A stretch of DNA of 61,363 bases from Bacillus spongiae (GTDB taxonomy: Bacteria > Bacillota > Bacilli > Bacillales > Bacillaceae_K): positions 1-61,363 of the forward strand of contig NZ_JBBAXC010000021.1 of NCBI RefSeq assembly GCF_037120725.1, written 5' to 3'. This document shows, one piece after another, positions 44,867 to 57,251 of this stretch (the first letter of the stretch is position 1; each line of letters starts with the position of its first letter). Made by a program: the position numbers and the translations under genes. The notes under the pieces are model-generated. The model was not told the origin of the DNA and did not search any database. It was given only the letters and a program-made list of their open reading frames with translations.

Positions 44867-45306
44867 ATGAAACTACATGAGTTAAAACCTAATGAAGGTT
44901 CACGTAAAGAGCGTAAACGTGTTGGTCGTGGTATTGCCACAGGTAATGGGAAAACTGCTGGTAAGGGACACAAAGGTCAAAATGCACGTTCTGGCGGAGG
45001 TGTACGTCCTGGTTTCGAAGGTGGTCAAACTCCTTTATTCCGTCGTTTACCAAAACGAGGATTCACTAACATCAACCGTAAAGAATACGCAATCGTAAAT
45101 CTTGACACATTAAATCGATTTGAAGAAGGTACTGAAGTGACTCCAGAACTTCTAATTGAAACTGGTGTTGTAAGCAATGAAAAAGCTGGAATTAAAGTTC
45201 TTGCAAAAGGTTCTGTTGAAAGAAAGCTTACAGTAAAAGCACACAAATTTTCTTCAGCTGCTAAAGAAGCAATTGAAGCCGCTGGTGGCCAAGTAGAGGT
45301 GATTTA

Positions 45307-45307
<1 letters not shown>
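44867..45307 (+). CDS. rplO: Ribosomal protein uL15
   Basis: A 146-residue late-assembly protein with a long Gly/Arg/Lys-rich N-terminal extension ([40 protein letters not shown]). Its stop codon shares one base with the secY ATG. Confidence 0.98.
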
Positions 45308-48054
<2,747 letters not shown>

Positions 48055-48069
48055 GTGAAGGTGATCTGA

Positions 48070-48405
48070 TTGAACGAGTCCGATTCGACTCCGTATATAG
48101 GTCAAGTCGTATTAATTAAAAAAGGAAGAGATACTGGTCTACTAGGTATCGTCATCCAACAACTTGATGATAATTTTGTTCTTATTGCAGATGGTGATAA
48201 ACGTAAGTTTGATCGTCCGAAAAAGAAAAATCTTCATCATCTTTATTTTTACGATTTTATTTCTCCAGAAGTTCAAAACAGTATAATAGAGACCGGGCGG
48301 GTCACAAATGGAAAGCTGCGATATGCACTTACTAAGTTTGTTGACGAAGTCCTTGATGATCTCATGAAGGGAGATGAGCTTGATGGCGAAAGACGATGTG
48401 ATTGA
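48070..48405 (+). CDS. ybzG: KOW-domain RNA-binding protein (YbzG-like)
   Basis: TTG 48070 follows GAAGGTGAT and gives 111 residues. The N-terminal part has a KOW-like motif ([20 protein letters not shown]) followed by [20 protein letters not shown], typical of the small L14e/L6e-like KOW proteins encoded between map and infA in Bacillaceae. Function is not established; RNA or ribosome binding is inferred. Its end overlaps infA by 23 bases, so coupling is likely. Confidence 0.82.
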   Translation: MNESDSTPYIGQVVLIKKGRDTGLLGIVIQQLDDNFVLIADGDKRKFDRPKKKNLHHLYFYDFISPEVQNSIIETGRVTNGKLRYALTKFVDEVLDDLMKGDELDGERRCD

Positions 48406-48601
48406 AGTTGAAGGGAAAGTGCTTGAAACTTTGCCTAATGCTATGTTTAAGGTAGAATTAGAAAATGGTCATACTGTTCTAGCTCACGTTTCAGGTAAGA
48501 TCCGTATGCATTTCATTCGTATCCTACCTGGTGATAAAGTAACAGTTGAGTTATCACCGTATGATTTAACGCGCGGTCGTATTACGTACCGTTTCAAATA
48601 A
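48383..48601 (+). CDS. infA: Translation initiation factor IF-1
   Basis: ATG 48383 is nine bases after AAGGGAG; 72 residues of OB fold ([40 protein letters not shown]). It occupies the A site during initiation. An upstream in-frame ATG (48374) is less consistent with the family. Confidence 0.98.
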   Translation: MAKDDVIEVEGKVLETLPNAMFKVELENGHTVLAHVSGKIRMHFIRILPGDKVTVELSPYDLTRGRITYRFK

Positions 48602-48632
48602 TCTTCGTACTCCGGACTACTAGGGAGGTTAG

Positions 48633-48752
<120 letters not shown>

Positions 48753-48776
48753 TATAGAAGGAGGTGCACGTACACT

Positions 48777-49142
48777 ATGGCACGTATTGCTGGTGTGGAT
48801 ATTCCACGTGACAAACGTATTGTCATTTCTTTAACGTATATCTATGGTATTGGTAAAAACACAGCTCAAAAAATTCTTGCAGAAGCAGGTGTTTCTGAAG
48901 ACACTCGTGTTCGCGATTTAACGGAAGAAGAACTTGGTAAAATCCGTGATATCGTTGACCGTTTCAAAGTTGAAGGAGATCTTCGTCGTGAGGTTTCTTT
49001 AAACATTAAACGTCTAATGGAAATTGGTTCTTTCCGCGGTCTTCGTCACCGTCGTGGTTTACCAGTTCGTGGTCAAAACACGAAAAACAACGCTCGTTCT
49101 CGTAAAGGTCCTCGTAAGACTGTAGCGAACAAGAAAAAATAA
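48777..49142 (+). CDS. rpsM: Ribosomal protein uS13
   Basis: A 121-residue head protein with the helix-turn-helix [20 protein letters not shown] and the C-terminal [20 protein letters not shown] tail touching P-site tRNA. RBS AAGGAGGTG. Confidence 0.98.
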   Translation: MARIAGVDIPRDKRIVISLTYIYGIGKNTAQKILAEAGVSEDTRVRDLTEEELGKIRDIVDRFKVEGDLRREVSLNIKRLMEIGSFRGLRHRRGLPVRGQNTKNNARSRKGPRKTVANKKK

Positions 49143-49145
49143 TAA

Positions 49146-49556
<411 letters not shown>

Positions 49557-49670
49557 TTTTTCTGTATAGATTTCGTATCATTGTCTATAATGGGAAGTGA
49601 TATGTATTTTTTCTGTGCAAGAGATGTTCAATCCAGTTGTTGTGCACAATCGGGAATGTAAACATGGGGA

Positions 49671-49697
49671 ATTTCGGATAAGAATTCTTTCCGAGAT
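49671..49697 (+). promoter_or_regulatory. Hairpin in the rpsK-rpoA gap
   Basis: ATTTCGGA (49671-49678) pairs with TCCGAGAT (49690-49697), one G-U pair, with an 11-base loop. It sits just upstream of the AAAGGAGGG of rpoA. A palindrome TTGTGCACAA lies at 49640-49649, and a lone TATAAT at 49586-49591 lacks a good -35 box. The 170-base gap is the longest between genes within the S10-spc-alpha run. Confidence 0.45.
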
Positions 49698-49726
49698 TTC
49701 GACGTTTTAAAGGAGGGTAAATTTGA

Positions 49727-50671
49727 ATGATTGAAATTGAAAAGCCAAAAATCGAAACGGTTGAGGTTAGCGATGATGCTAAGTTTGGGAAGTTCGTCGT
49801 AGAACCACTAGAGCGTGGATATGGAACAACTTTGGGTAACTCCTTACGTCGTATCTTACTATCTTCACTCCCAGGTGCTGCTGTCACATCGATTCAAATA
49901 GATGGTGTACTGCATGAATTCTCAACAATTGCCGGCGTCGTTGAAGATGTTACATCTATCATTCTTAATATTAAAAAACTAGCGTTAAAAATCTACTCTG
50001 ATGAAGAAAAAACGCTTGAAATTGATGTTCAAGGTGAAGGTAGCGTAACGGCTGCTGATATTACACATGATAGTGATGTTGAAATCTTAAATCCTGATTT
50101 ACACATTGCTACTTTGTCTAGCAACAGCCATTTTCGTATGCGTTTATCGGCACAAAGAGGCCGTGGCTATACACCAGCCGATCACAATAAGCGCGAAGAT
50201 CTTCCAATCGGCGTAATCCCAATCGACTCTATTTACACTCCAGTTTCACGCGTAAACTATCAAGTAGAAAATACTCGTGTTGGCCAGATGACTAATTATG
50301 ACAAACTCTCTCTTGATGTTTGGACTGATGGAAGTATTGGACCAAAAGAGGCGATTTCTTTAGGTGCAAAAATCCTTACTGAACATTTAAATATCTTTGT
50401 TGGCTTAACAGATGAGGCGCAAAACGCTGAAATCATGGTTGAAAAAGAAGAGGACCAAAAAGAAAAGGTTCTTGAAATGACTATTGAAGAGTTAGACCTT
50501 TCTGTTCGTTCGTATAATTGCTTGAAACGTGCTGGAATCAACACTGTTCAAGAGTTAGCGAATAAGTCAGAAGAAGATATGATGAAAGTTCGTAATTTAG
50601 GACGTAAATCACTAGAGGAAGTAAAAGCAAAGCTTGATGAATTAGGCTTAGGTTTACGTAAAGATGACTGA
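49727..50671 (+). CDS. rpoA: RNA polymerase alpha subunit
   Basis: The 314-residue subunit has an N-terminal assembly domain ([20 protein letters not shown]) and a C-terminal domain ([20 protein letters not shown], then [15 protein letters not shown]) that binds UP elements and activators. RBS AAAGGAGGG. Confidence 0.98.
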   Translation: MIEIEKPKIETVEVSDDAKFGKFVVEPLERGYGTTLGNSLRRILLSSLPGAAVTSIQIDGVLHEFSTIAGVVEDVTSIILNIKKLALKIYSDEEKTLEIDVQGEGSVTAADITHDSDVEILNPDLHIATLSSNSHFRMRLSAQRGRGYTPADHNKREDLPIGVIPIDSIYTPVSRVNYQVENTRVGQMTNYDKLSLDVWTDGSIGPKEAISLGAKILTEHLNIFVGLTDEAQNAEIMVEKEEDQKEKVLEMTIEELDLSVRSYNCLKRAGINTVQELANKSEEDMMKVRNLGRKSLEEVKAKLDELGLGLRKDD

Positions 50672-50717
50672 TCTTTATATAGTTTGATATAACCATATAA
50701 CAAAGGAGGGAACCTTC

Positions 50718-51080
50718 ATGGGCTACAGAAAGTTAGGACGTACTAGTGCACAACGTAAAGCGTTGCTTCGCGATTTAGCTACTGATCTAATCATCAGCGA
50801 GCGTATCGAAACAACAGAAGCTCGTGCTAAAGAACTTCGTTCTGTTGTTGAAAAAATGATTACTCTTGGTAAACGTGGCGATCTTCATGCTCGTCGTCAA
50901 GCTGCATCATTTATTCGTAACGAAGTAGCAGATGCTGAAAGCAATCAAGATGCTGTTCAAAAACTATTTGCTGATATCGCTCCACGTTACAGTGAGCGTC
51001 AAGGTGGCTACACTCGTATTATGAAACTTGGACCTCGTCGTGGTGACGGAGCACCAATGGCTATTATCGAGTTAGTATAA
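50718..51080 (+). CDS. rplQ: Ribosomal protein bL17
   Basis: A 120-residue exit-tunnel rim protein ([20 protein letters not shown], with [20 protein letters not shown] near the end). It is the last gene of the ribosomal cluster and is followed by a terminator. Confidence 0.98.
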   Translation: MGYRKLGRTSAQRKALLRDLATDLIISERIETTEARAKELRSVVEKMITLGKRGDLHARRQAASFIRNEVADAESNQDAVQKLFADIAPRYSERQGGYTRIMKLGPRRGDGAPMAIIELV

Positions 51081-51093
51081 TAGTAGAACATCT

Positions 51094-51134
51094 AGGGCAG
51101 GACAGTTATATCTTAACTGCTTCGTGCCCTTTTT
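51094..51134 (+). terminator. Terminator of the ribosomal protein cluster
   Basis: Nested stems GGGCA/TGCCC and CAGTTA/TAACTG, ending in five T residues directly after rplQ. Confidence 0.88.
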
Positions 51135-51193
51135 CTGCAATTAGAGTTGAATATTAAGCAAAAAAGCAGAGCGTTATGATGAGCGTATCATGC

Positions 51194-51294
51194 GTCTCGT
51201 CTAGCTCCATGCACCTCTTCCCCCAATATGGGCGTTCAAGGTTGAACATGAAAAGCAATTAGCTTTTCAAGGAATGGGGTGCAGGCTTTTTTTT
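51194..51294. repeat. Interspersed palindromic repeat-like element with GTCTAGCTCC border
   Basis: The left border CGTCTCGTCTAGCTCC resembles the left edge of a short palindromic repeat scattered through many Bacillaceae genomes. An imperfect long hairpin follows: TGCACCTCTTCCCC on the left, AAAAGC/GCTTTT in the centre, GGAATGGGGTGCA on the right, then eight T residues. It lies between the rplQ terminator and ecfA1, outside any gene. Identity with a named repeat is from memory. Confidence 0.55.
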
Positions 51295-51359
51295 ATATAT
51301 TCTACTTTTTTACTTAATCAACATTTACTATTTTTCATATAGCGTAGAGGAGGGGTAAG

Positions 51360-52199
51360 ATGTCTTCATCCGTCATTTCGATTCAAGATGTATATTTTCG
51401 TTACCACTCAGAACTACCACCTGCTTTAAAAGGCATCTCATTGGATGTTCGAAAGGGGGAATGGTTAGCGATTGTAGGACATAATGGATCAGGAAAATCG
51501 ACACTGGCTAAAATGTTAAATGGTTTGCACTTTCCTCAATCAGGGATGGTGAAAGTTGGAGAATGGTTGTTAAATGAACAAAACATTTGGGAAATCAGAA
51601 AAAGGATTGGCATGGTGTTTCAAAATCCTGATAATCAGTTTGTTGGCGCAACCGTTCAGGATGATGTGGCTTTTGGTTTAGAAAACTACGGAATTCCATT
51701 TCCGGAAATGAAAGAACGAATACATCACGCATTACGTTCTGTAGAAATGCTTGATTTTCTTAATCAAGAGCCACACCATCTTTCTGGGGGACAGAAACAG
51801 CGTGTAGCTATTGCGGGAATAATGGCTTTAAAACCTGAAATAATTATTCTTGACGAATCAACTTCTATGCTAGATCCGAAAGGTCGAGAAGAAGTAATTA
51901 AGACTATACGAGAATTAAATGAACAAGAGCAGATTACGATTATCTCCATTACACATGATTTGGAAGAGGCAAGGAAAGCCGATCGTTTAATTATATTAAA
52001 CGAAGGAGAAATTTTTAAAGAAGGAACACCAGAAGAGATTTTTCAACTTGATGAGGAATTAATTCAGCTAGGGTTAGACATCCCATTTGCTGCAAAAATG
52101 AGCAAATCCTTAAAATTAAAAGGTTTAAACATAAAACACAACTATTTAACCGAAGAAGAATTGGTGGATGATTTATGGATATCACACTTCAAAATGTAA
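51360..52199 (+). CDS. ecfA1: EcfA1, ECF transporter ATPase subunit
   Basis: A 279-residue ABC ATPase: Walker A GHNGSGKST (40-48), Q-loop VFQNPDNQFVGATVQDD, signature LSGGQKQR, Walker B IILDESTSMLD, and His switch ITHD. The DEST form of Walker B is typical of the A1 subunit. With EcfA2 and EcfT it forms the shared energising module for vitamin and metal uptake; substrate-binding S components are encoded elsewhere. It overlaps ecfA2 by 25 bases. Confidence 0.95.
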   Translation: MSSSVISIQDVYFRYHSELPPALKGISLDVRKGEWLAIVGHNGSGKSTLAKMLNGLHFPQSGMVKVGEWLLNEQNIWEIRKRIGMVFQNPDNQFVGATVQDDVAFGLENYGIPFPEMKERIHHALRSVEMLDFLNQEPHHLSGGQKQRVAIAGIMALKPEIIILDESTSMLDPKGREEVIKTIRELNEQEQITIISITHDLEEARKADRLIILNEGEIFKEGTPEEIFQLDEELIQLGLDIPFAAKMSKSLKLKGLNIKHNYLTEEELVDDLWISHFKM

Positions 52200-53044
52200 G
52201 CTATTCATATGGTGTCGGTAGCCCTTTTGAGAGAAGGGCTCTTCATGAAGTGAGTTTTCAAATTCCTTCCGGAGAATATGTCGCGATTATTGGACATACA
52301 GGTTCAGGAAAATCAACGTTATTACAGCATTTAAATGCTTTACTTCGTCCTACAAGTGGTCAAGTGGAGATTGGTAAATTTGTTATTCAATCTAATGAAA
52401 AGTCAAAAAAACTAAAAGAGATTAGACAAAAGGTCGGCATTGTGTTTCAATTTCCTGAACATCAGTTATTTGAAGAAACGGTACTTAAAGACGTTATGTA
52501 TGGTCCATTAAACTTTGGAGTTCCACCTAGAGAAGCTGAGCGGAGAGCTAGGGAATATATTCAACAAGTTGGTCTTTCTGAAGAGGTTTTAACTAAGTCT
52601 CCATTTGACCTTTCGGGTGGACAAATGCGGCGCGTGGCAATTGCTGGGGTTTTAGCAATGCAGCCAGATGTTCTCGTATTAGATGAACCGACTGCAGGAT
52701 TAGATCCAAGAGGAAGAAAAGAGATTATGGACATGTTTGACCTTCTTCATCAGCAAGAAAAACTTACAACTATATTGGTCACACATAGCATGGAAGATGC
52801 AGCTAAGTATGCAGAGAAGCTCATTATTATGAACAATGGACGTGTTGTTAAACAGGGAACACCACGAGAAATCTTTTCGGATGTTGAAATGCTCAAGTCG
52901 TTCGGACTAAACATTCCGGAATTTGTTAGATTTCAACATCAGTTTGAAATGAAAATGGGAAAGAAACTTCCTACTACATGCCTTTCCATTGAAGAACTTG
53001 CATCGCTTATCGCAGACATGGTCGAAAGAGGTGGTCAAGCATGA
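52175..53044 (+). CDS. ecfA2: EcfA2, ECF transporter ATPase subunit
   Basis: A 289-residue partner ATPase with Walker A GHTGSGKST (40-48), VFQFPEHQLFEETVLKDV, LSGGQMRR, VLDEPTAGLDPRGR and VTHSMED. The C-terminal helical extension is used to pair the two ATPases. Its TGA overlaps the ecfT ATG by four bases. Confidence 0.96.
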   Translation: MDITLQNVSYSYGVGSPFERRALHEVSFQIPSGEYVAIIGHTGSGKSTLLQHLNALLRPTSGQVEIGKFVIQSNEKSKKLKEIRQKVGIVFQFPEHQLFEETVLKDVMYGPLNFGVPPREAERRAREYIQQVGLSEEVLTKSPFDLSGGQMRRVAIAGVLAMQPDVLVLDEPTAGLDPRGRKEIMDMFDLLHQQEKLTTILVTHSMEDAAKYAEKLIIMNNGRVVKQGTPREIFSDVEMLKSFGLNIPEFVRFQHQFEMKMGKKLPTTCLSIEELASLIADMVERGGQA

Positions 53045-53838
53045 TGGAAAAGATTGTTATTGGTCGGTATGTACCACAGAATTCCATCATCCATCGCTTG
53101 GATCCAAGGTCGAAGTTATTGTTTGTTTTTTTATTTATCGTTGTGGTCTTTTTAGCTAATAATGGAATAACATATGGAGTTTTAGCTTTATTTACCTTTT
53201 CACTTGTGTTACTGACCAAAATTTCATATGTATTTCTAGTAAATGGCTTAAAGCCTGTTCTCTGGTTAATTGTATTTACTTTCCTTTTACATGTTTTTTT
53301 CACAAAAGAAGGAAGTGTGGTTATTGATATTGGCCTTTTAAAAGTTTATGAAGAAGGATTACGCCAAGGAATCTTTATTTCGCTGCGGTTCCTCTTATTA
53401 ATTATCGTGACTTCGCTTTTAACGCTAACGACAACGCCCATCTCTTTAACGGATGGATTAGAAGCATTATTTGGTCCCTTAAAGAAAATAAACATGCCGG
53501 TGCACGAAATTGCGTTAATGATGTCGATTTCTTTACGCTTTATCCCAACTTTGATGGAAGAAACCGATAAAATAATGAAAGCGCAATCGGCCAGAGGTTC
53601 TGATTTGGCCAGTGGAAGTATAAAAGGAAGACTTCAAGCAGTAGTGCCACTATTAATTCCACTGTTTGTTAGTTCTTTTAAGCGTGCAGAAGATTTAGCC
53701 ATCGCAATGGAGACACGCGGGTATCGAGGTGGAGAAGGACGAACAAAATACCGTCAGCTGAACTGGAAGCTTTCTGACACAGTATCTCTTTTATCCCTAT
53801 TAGCTGTAGCCCTTGTTTTGTATTTATTACGTTCTTAA
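53041..53838 (+). CDS. ecfT: EcfT, transmembrane coupling subunit of ECF transporters
   Basis: The 265-residue protein has five or six membrane segments. It carries the two coupling motifs that dock on the ATPases, SARGSDLASG and ETRGYRGG. The short N-terminal motif RLDPRSKLLFVF is also typical. It completes ecfA1-ecfA2-ecfT, followed 12 bases later by truA. Confidence 0.95.
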   Translation: MMEKIVIGRYVPQNSIIHRLDPRSKLLFVFLFIVVVFLANNGITYGVLALFTFSLVLLTKISYVFLVNGLKPVLWLIVFTFLLHVFFTKEGSVVIDIGLLKVYEEGLRQGIFISLRFLLLIIVTSLLTLTTTPISLTDGLEALFGPLKKINMPVHEIALMMSISLRFIPTLMEETDKIMKAQSARGSDLASGSIKGRLQAVVPLLIPLFVSSFKRAEDLAIAMETRGYRGGEGRTKYRQLNWKLSDTVSLLSLLAVALVLYLLRS

Positions 53839-53850
53839 TGGAGTGACAAG

Positions 53851-54600
53851 ATGCAACGAGTGAAATGTATAGTAAGCTATGATGGAACTTTATTTTCCGG
53901 TTACCAAGTACAACCATCAAAGAGGACGGTTCAACTAGAGCTAGAAAAGGCCTTAAAGCAAATTCATAAGGGGACTGATGTACGCATTACGGCCTCTGGT
54001 AGAACAGATGCCGGAGTACATGCACTTGGACAAGTATTTCATTTTGATACACCTTTAACCATTGCTGAAAATCGATGGACAATCGCTTTAAATTCTCTAC
54101 TTAACAAAGAAATTGTTGTTCTTCACAGTGAATTTGTGCCACAAGATTTTCATGCAAGATACTCTGTTCAAAAAAAGGAGTATCGATATAAATTGAATAT
54201 AAGTCCATTCCCAAGTCCATTTACACGAAATTATGCTTATCATTTCCCATTTCCCTTAAATGTAGCTGAAATGCAAAAAGCAGCGGATCTCCTAACGGGA
54301 ACGTTCGATTTTTCTAGCTTTTGTTCTGCAAAGACAGAGGTGAATGATAAAGTTCGCAGCATTTATAAAATATCAATTAAAAAAACCGAAGATGAAGTAT
54401 GTTTTTCCTTTGTTGGAAATGGTTTTTTATATAATATGGTCCGGATTATGACGGGAACACTAATTGAAGTTGGACAAGGAAAGCGAAGAGCAGACGATAT
54501 GGTCCGGCTATTAGCTTTAAAAGATCGACAGGTCACGGGGAAAACTGCTCCAGCTCACGGGCTATATCTTTGGAAAGTGTGGTATACCAATGACAACTAA
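53851..54600 (+). CDS. truA: tRNA pseudouridine synthase A
   Basis: The 249-residue enzyme modifies U38-U40 in anticodon stems. The catalytic Asp is in SGRTDAGVHALGQV; SYDGTLFSGYQVQP and FLYNMVRIMTGTLIEVG are family motifs. Co-transcription with ecfT is likely. A promoter for rplM starts about 20 bases after its stop. Confidence 0.97.
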   Translation: MQRVKCIVSYDGTLFSGYQVQPSKRTVQLELEKALKQIHKGTDVRITASGRTDAGVHALGQVFHFDTPLTIAENRWTIALNSLLNKEIVVLHSEFVPQDFHARYSVQKKEYRYKLNISPFPSPFTRNYAYHFPFPLNVAEMQKAADLLTGTFDFSSFCSAKTEVNDKVRSIYKISIKKTEDEVCFSFVGNGFLYNMVRIMTGTLIEVGQGKRRADDMVRLLALKDRQVTGKTAPAHGLYLWKVWYTNDN

Positions 54601-54618
54601 TCCAGGTGTAACATTTTC

Positions 54619-54647
54619 TTGACAATGTGTCTAGAAAGAGATAAGAT
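54619..54647 (+). promoter_or_regulatory. Promoter of rplM-rpsI
   Basis: Perfect TTGACA (54619-54624) and TAAGAT (54642-54647) with a 17-base spacer. Confidence 0.85.
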
Positions 54648-54659
54648 ATCATATGGTAT

Positions 54660-54715
54660 GAATTTTAACCCCACGATAAGCCCCGGAAACTTATTGTGAC
54701 TAAATAAATACTCAA
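54660..54715 (+). promoter_or_regulatory. L13 leader
   Basis: AACCCCACGATAAGCCCCGG, then AAACTTATTGTGACTAAA, matches the L13 leader class found before rplM in low-GC Firmicutes. CACGATAAG pairs with CTTATTGTG. The likely regulator is L13 itself. Confidence 0.8.
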
Positions 54716-54754
54716 ATTCATTGGATAATTTTTTAAATATTAGGAGGGTAAACA

Positions 54755-55192
54755 ATGCGTACGACGTATATGGCGAAAGCAAATGAAATCGAACGTAAAT
54801 GGTACGTTGTTGACGCTGAAGGCAAGACTTTAGGTCGCCTTGCAAGCGAAGTAGCATCTATTTTACGCGGTAAACACAAACCAACTTTTACACCACATGT
54901 TGACACTGGTGATCACGTAATTCTTATCAATGCGGAGAAAATCCAATTAACAGGTAAGAAATTAACAGATAAAATTTACTACCGTCACAGCATGCACCCA
55001 GGTGGATTAAAGTCTCGTACAGCACTTGAAATGCGTTCTAACTACTCTGAGAAAATGTTAGAGCTTGCGATCAAAGGTATGCTTCCAAAGGGTTCTCTTG
55101 GACGTCAAATGATCAAAAAATTACACGTATATGCTGGTGCAGAGCATCAACACCAAGCACAAAAACCAGAAGTTTACGAACTTCGTGGATAA
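54755..55192 (+). CDS. rplM: Ribosomal protein uL13
   Basis: A 145-residue early-assembly protein ([39 protein letters not shown]). RBS AGGAGGG. It is paired with rpsI, as almost everywhere in bacteria. Confidence 0.98.
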   Translation: MRTTYMAKANEIERKWYVVDAEGKTLGRLASEVASILRGKHKPTFTPHVDTGDHVILINAEKIQLTGKKLTDKIYYRHSMHPGGLKSRTALEMRSNYSEKMLELAIKGMLPKGSLGRQMIKKLHVYAGAEHQHQAQKPEVYELRG

Positions 55193-55214
55193 TTAATTAG
55201 AGGAGGACATTATC

Positions 55215-55607
55215 TTGGCACAAGTTCAATATTATGGCACAGGCCGTCGTAAGAGCTCAGTTGCTCGTGTACGTTTAGTACCAGGCGAAGGTCGTATTGT
55301 TATCAATGATCGTGATGTAGAAAGCTATATTCCATTCGCAGCTTTACGCGAAGTAATTAAACAACCACTAAACGTTACTGAAACTCTAGGTAGCTACGAT
55401 GTATTAGTAAACGTACATGGTGGTGGATATACTGGTCAAGCTGGCGCTATTCGCCACGGTATCGCTCGTGCGTTACTTCAAGTTGACCCTGAATTCCGTA
55501 CTCCATTAAAACGCGCTGGATTGTTAACGCGTGACGCTCGTATGAAAGAACGTAAGAAATACGGTCTTAAAGGCGCTCGTCGTGCACCACAATTCTCAAA
55601 ACGTTAA
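55215..55607 (+). CDS. rpsI: Ribosomal protein uS9
   Basis: TTG start after GAGGAGG; 130 residues ([20 protein letters not shown]). The C terminus [10 protein letters not shown] reaches the P-site tRNA. A strong terminator follows. Confidence 0.98.
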   Translation: MAQVQYYGTGRRKSSVARVRLVPGEGRIVINDRDVESYIPFAALREVIKQPLNVTETLGSYDVLVNVHGGGYTGQAGAIRHGIARALLQVDPEFRTPLKRAGLLTRDARMKERKKYGLKGARRAPQFSKR

Positions 55608-55623
55608 TTTATACACGTTTGGA

Positions 55624-55653
55624 AAAGCCCAACCATTTTGGTTGGGTTTTTTT
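55624..55653 (+). terminator. Terminator of rplM-rpsI
   Basis: CCCAACC and GGTTGGG pair across ATTTT, with seven T residues following. Confidence 0.95.
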
Positions 55654-55927
55654 GTGCTCAAGAGCTTAGTCATTTAATAAAAACAGAGTAGTAAAGAAGC
55701 TCGCTCTGTATAAACAGGTAAGTATAAATGCAACTTTCGCTCTCTTCTTCTTCATTTTATCCATTCATAAGCATTAAAGAGATGACCGTGAAAGGGATTT
55801 TTCCTATAGCTTGGTTCCATAAATAAATGGGTCTCCCTATTTTCCGAATATGGGTAAGGGTGATAGCATTTTCCTAGGATTACATTGGGGTTGTTGTAGG
55901 AAAATACTTTCAAGGGAGTGAATACAA
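55654..55927. other. Intergenic region before ybaK
   Basis: In B. subtilis, from memory, a methyltransferase gene (ybaJ) lies here; none is present. The only clear structure is a perfect inverted repeat, ATTTTCCTA (55868-55876) and TAGGAAAAT (55897-55905), just before the ybaK ribosome binding site. No promoter pair was confidently placed. Confidence 0.5.
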
Positions 55928-56374
55928 ATGAACGTGATAACGACATTTAATGCGAAAAGAAGAGAAAAACAAATAAAATATGAACGTCGACTATTAAAGG
56001 AAATTTCTATAAAGTTGTTATCAGAGAGTGTAAGGAAGTACTTTGGTACGCTCAAAGTCCAAGGGGGCCTTTTCATGCAAGAAGGGTTTGATGAAGCCTG
56101 CTATGATGTTGCTATTGAATCCTATTTGTTGGGTGGGAAGCTTAGTCGTCTTGGAAAGAGTGGAGAGAGTATAGAAAGAATTAAAAGTACGGTAGCAACT
56201 GAGCTAAAACATTTAACTGATACAATATATAATTTTTGGTTATATTGGGCAGAAGTTGGGGTTGCCAATCCAGTTGATGAATCCTTTTACTTTGCTTGCG
56301 AACAGTTTGTGGATAATTGGTGGAATGAGGGCTTTCAAAAAGGGATACAACGTTATAAACTACGATTGCATTAA
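55928..56374 (+). CDS. ybaK: YbaK family protein (DUF2521), unknown function
   Basis: ATG follows AAGGGAGTG. The 148-residue protein is basic at the N terminus (MNVITTFNAKRREKQIKYER) and aromatic-rich at the C terminus (NFWLYWAEVGVANPVDESFY, DNWWNEGFQKG). No signal peptide or membrane helix is seen. It is recognised by position next to cwlD and by overall resemblance to Bacillus YbaK. No catalytic motif is visible and the function is unknown. Confidence 0.8.
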   Translation: MNVITTFNAKRREKQIKYERRLLKEISIKLLSESVRKYFGTLKVQGGLFMQEGFDEACYDVAIESYLLGGKLSRLGKSGESIERIKSTVATELKHLTDTIYNFWLYWAEVGVANPVDESFYFACEQFVDNWWNEGFQKGIQRYKLRLH

Positions 56375-56448
56375 AGGGTTGTTTTGATGTTCTAAATTCA
56401 TGCCTTGTCCCATATCTTTTGTATAGAGATAGGGAGGTGGCGTGTCCG

Positions 56449-57159
56449 ATGTTTCGAAAACTCAAGATTATTGGCTTCTTTGGTGCAGCGATTGTATTAT
56501 TTTTGCTTTTTCAACTGACTATATTAGATGATAACTCGTGGAAGTCATGGAATTTACCCTTATCAGGGAAAATCATTTATTTAGATGCCGGGCATGGTGG
56601 TCCTGATGGGGGGGCTTCAGACCGTGAAGCAGTAGAAAAAGAAATTGCGTTAGAGGTTACATTGAAACTTCGAGAGTATCTTCAAGAACAGGGTGCGCTT
56701 GTTTTACTAACAAGAGAGGAAGATACAGATTTAGCAGAAGAAGGAACGAAAGGATATAGTCGGAGAAAGACAGAAGATTTAAAGAAAAGACTGGAGCTTA
56801 TTAATAATTCAGAAGCGGATTTGTTTATTAGCATTCATTTAAATGCGATTGAGTCGTCAAGGTGGAGTGGGGCTCAGACGTTTTATTCTCCTCGTTATAA
56901 AGAAAATGAACGGTTAGCTAAGTTTATACAAGCTGAATTTATTCGAAATTTAGAAAATACAAAGCGCGAAGCAAAAGTGATTTCAAATGTTTTTATTTTA
57001 AAACATGCTAAAAAGCCAGGGTCACTAGTAGAGATTGGATTTTTATCGAATCCTGAGGAAAAGCAAAAATTAATGGATGATGAGTATCAAGAAAGTGTTG
57101 CTGCATCCATTTATGAAGGGGTTCTTAGATATTTTACAAATGAAGCTGATTTGGACTAA
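56449..57159 (+). CDS. cwlD: CwlD, muramoyl-amide amidase of spore cortex synthesis
   Basis: ATG 56449 gives 236 residues; GGGAGGTGG lies upstream. An N-terminal membrane anchor (about 7-24) is followed by an Amidase_3 domain with zinc ligands in YLDAGHGGPDGGA, the SIHLNAIE histidine, and catalytic Glu in LVEIGFLSNPEE. With PdaA it makes muramic-delta-lactam in cortex peptidoglycan, which is needed for germination. It is expected to be expressed during sporulation, but no sporulation promoter could be placed by eye. Confidence 0.95.
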   Translation: MFRKLKIIGFFGAAIVLFLLFQLTILDDNSWKSWNLPLSGKIIYLDAGHGGPDGGASDREAVEKEIALEVTLKLREYLQEQGALVLLTREEDTDLAEEGTKGYSRRKTEDLKKRLELINNSEADLFISIHLNAIESSRWSGAQTFYSPRYKENERLAKFIQAEFIRNLENTKREAKVISNVFILKHAKKPGSLVEIGFLSNPEEKQKLMDDEYQESVAASIYEGVLRYFTNEADLD

Positions 57160-57175
57160 ACCGGTCAGCTTTTTC
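57143..57175 (+). terminator. Terminator overlapping the cwlD end
   Basis: AAGCTGA (57143-57149) and TCAGCTT (57165-57171) form a stem extended by TTGG/CCGG, with five T residues. The left arm lies inside the last cwlD codons. Confidence 0.85.
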
Positions 57176-57177
57176 CT

Positions 57178-57208
57178 TTGCTTTTAAAAAAGTGAAATAT
57201 GTTATACT
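57178..57208 (+). promoter_or_regulatory. Extended -10 promoter of salA
   Basis: TGTTATACT gives TGn plus TATACT (57203-57208). TTGCTT (57178-57183) lies 19 bases upstream. Confidence 0.6.
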
Positions 57209-57251
57209 GAGAGAAGATGAAACCGAATACATACTTAGGGAGGCAAGTAAA

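Noticed and set aside
49586-49591. A promoter for rpoA at the TATAAT
   Set aside because: No acceptable -35 box at 16-18 bases and no TGn extension; mentioned only as part of the leader.
55752-55946. A 64-codon minus-strand ORF overlapping the ybaK start
   Set aside because: No ribosome binding site, and it overlaps the conserved ybaK start; no family recognised.
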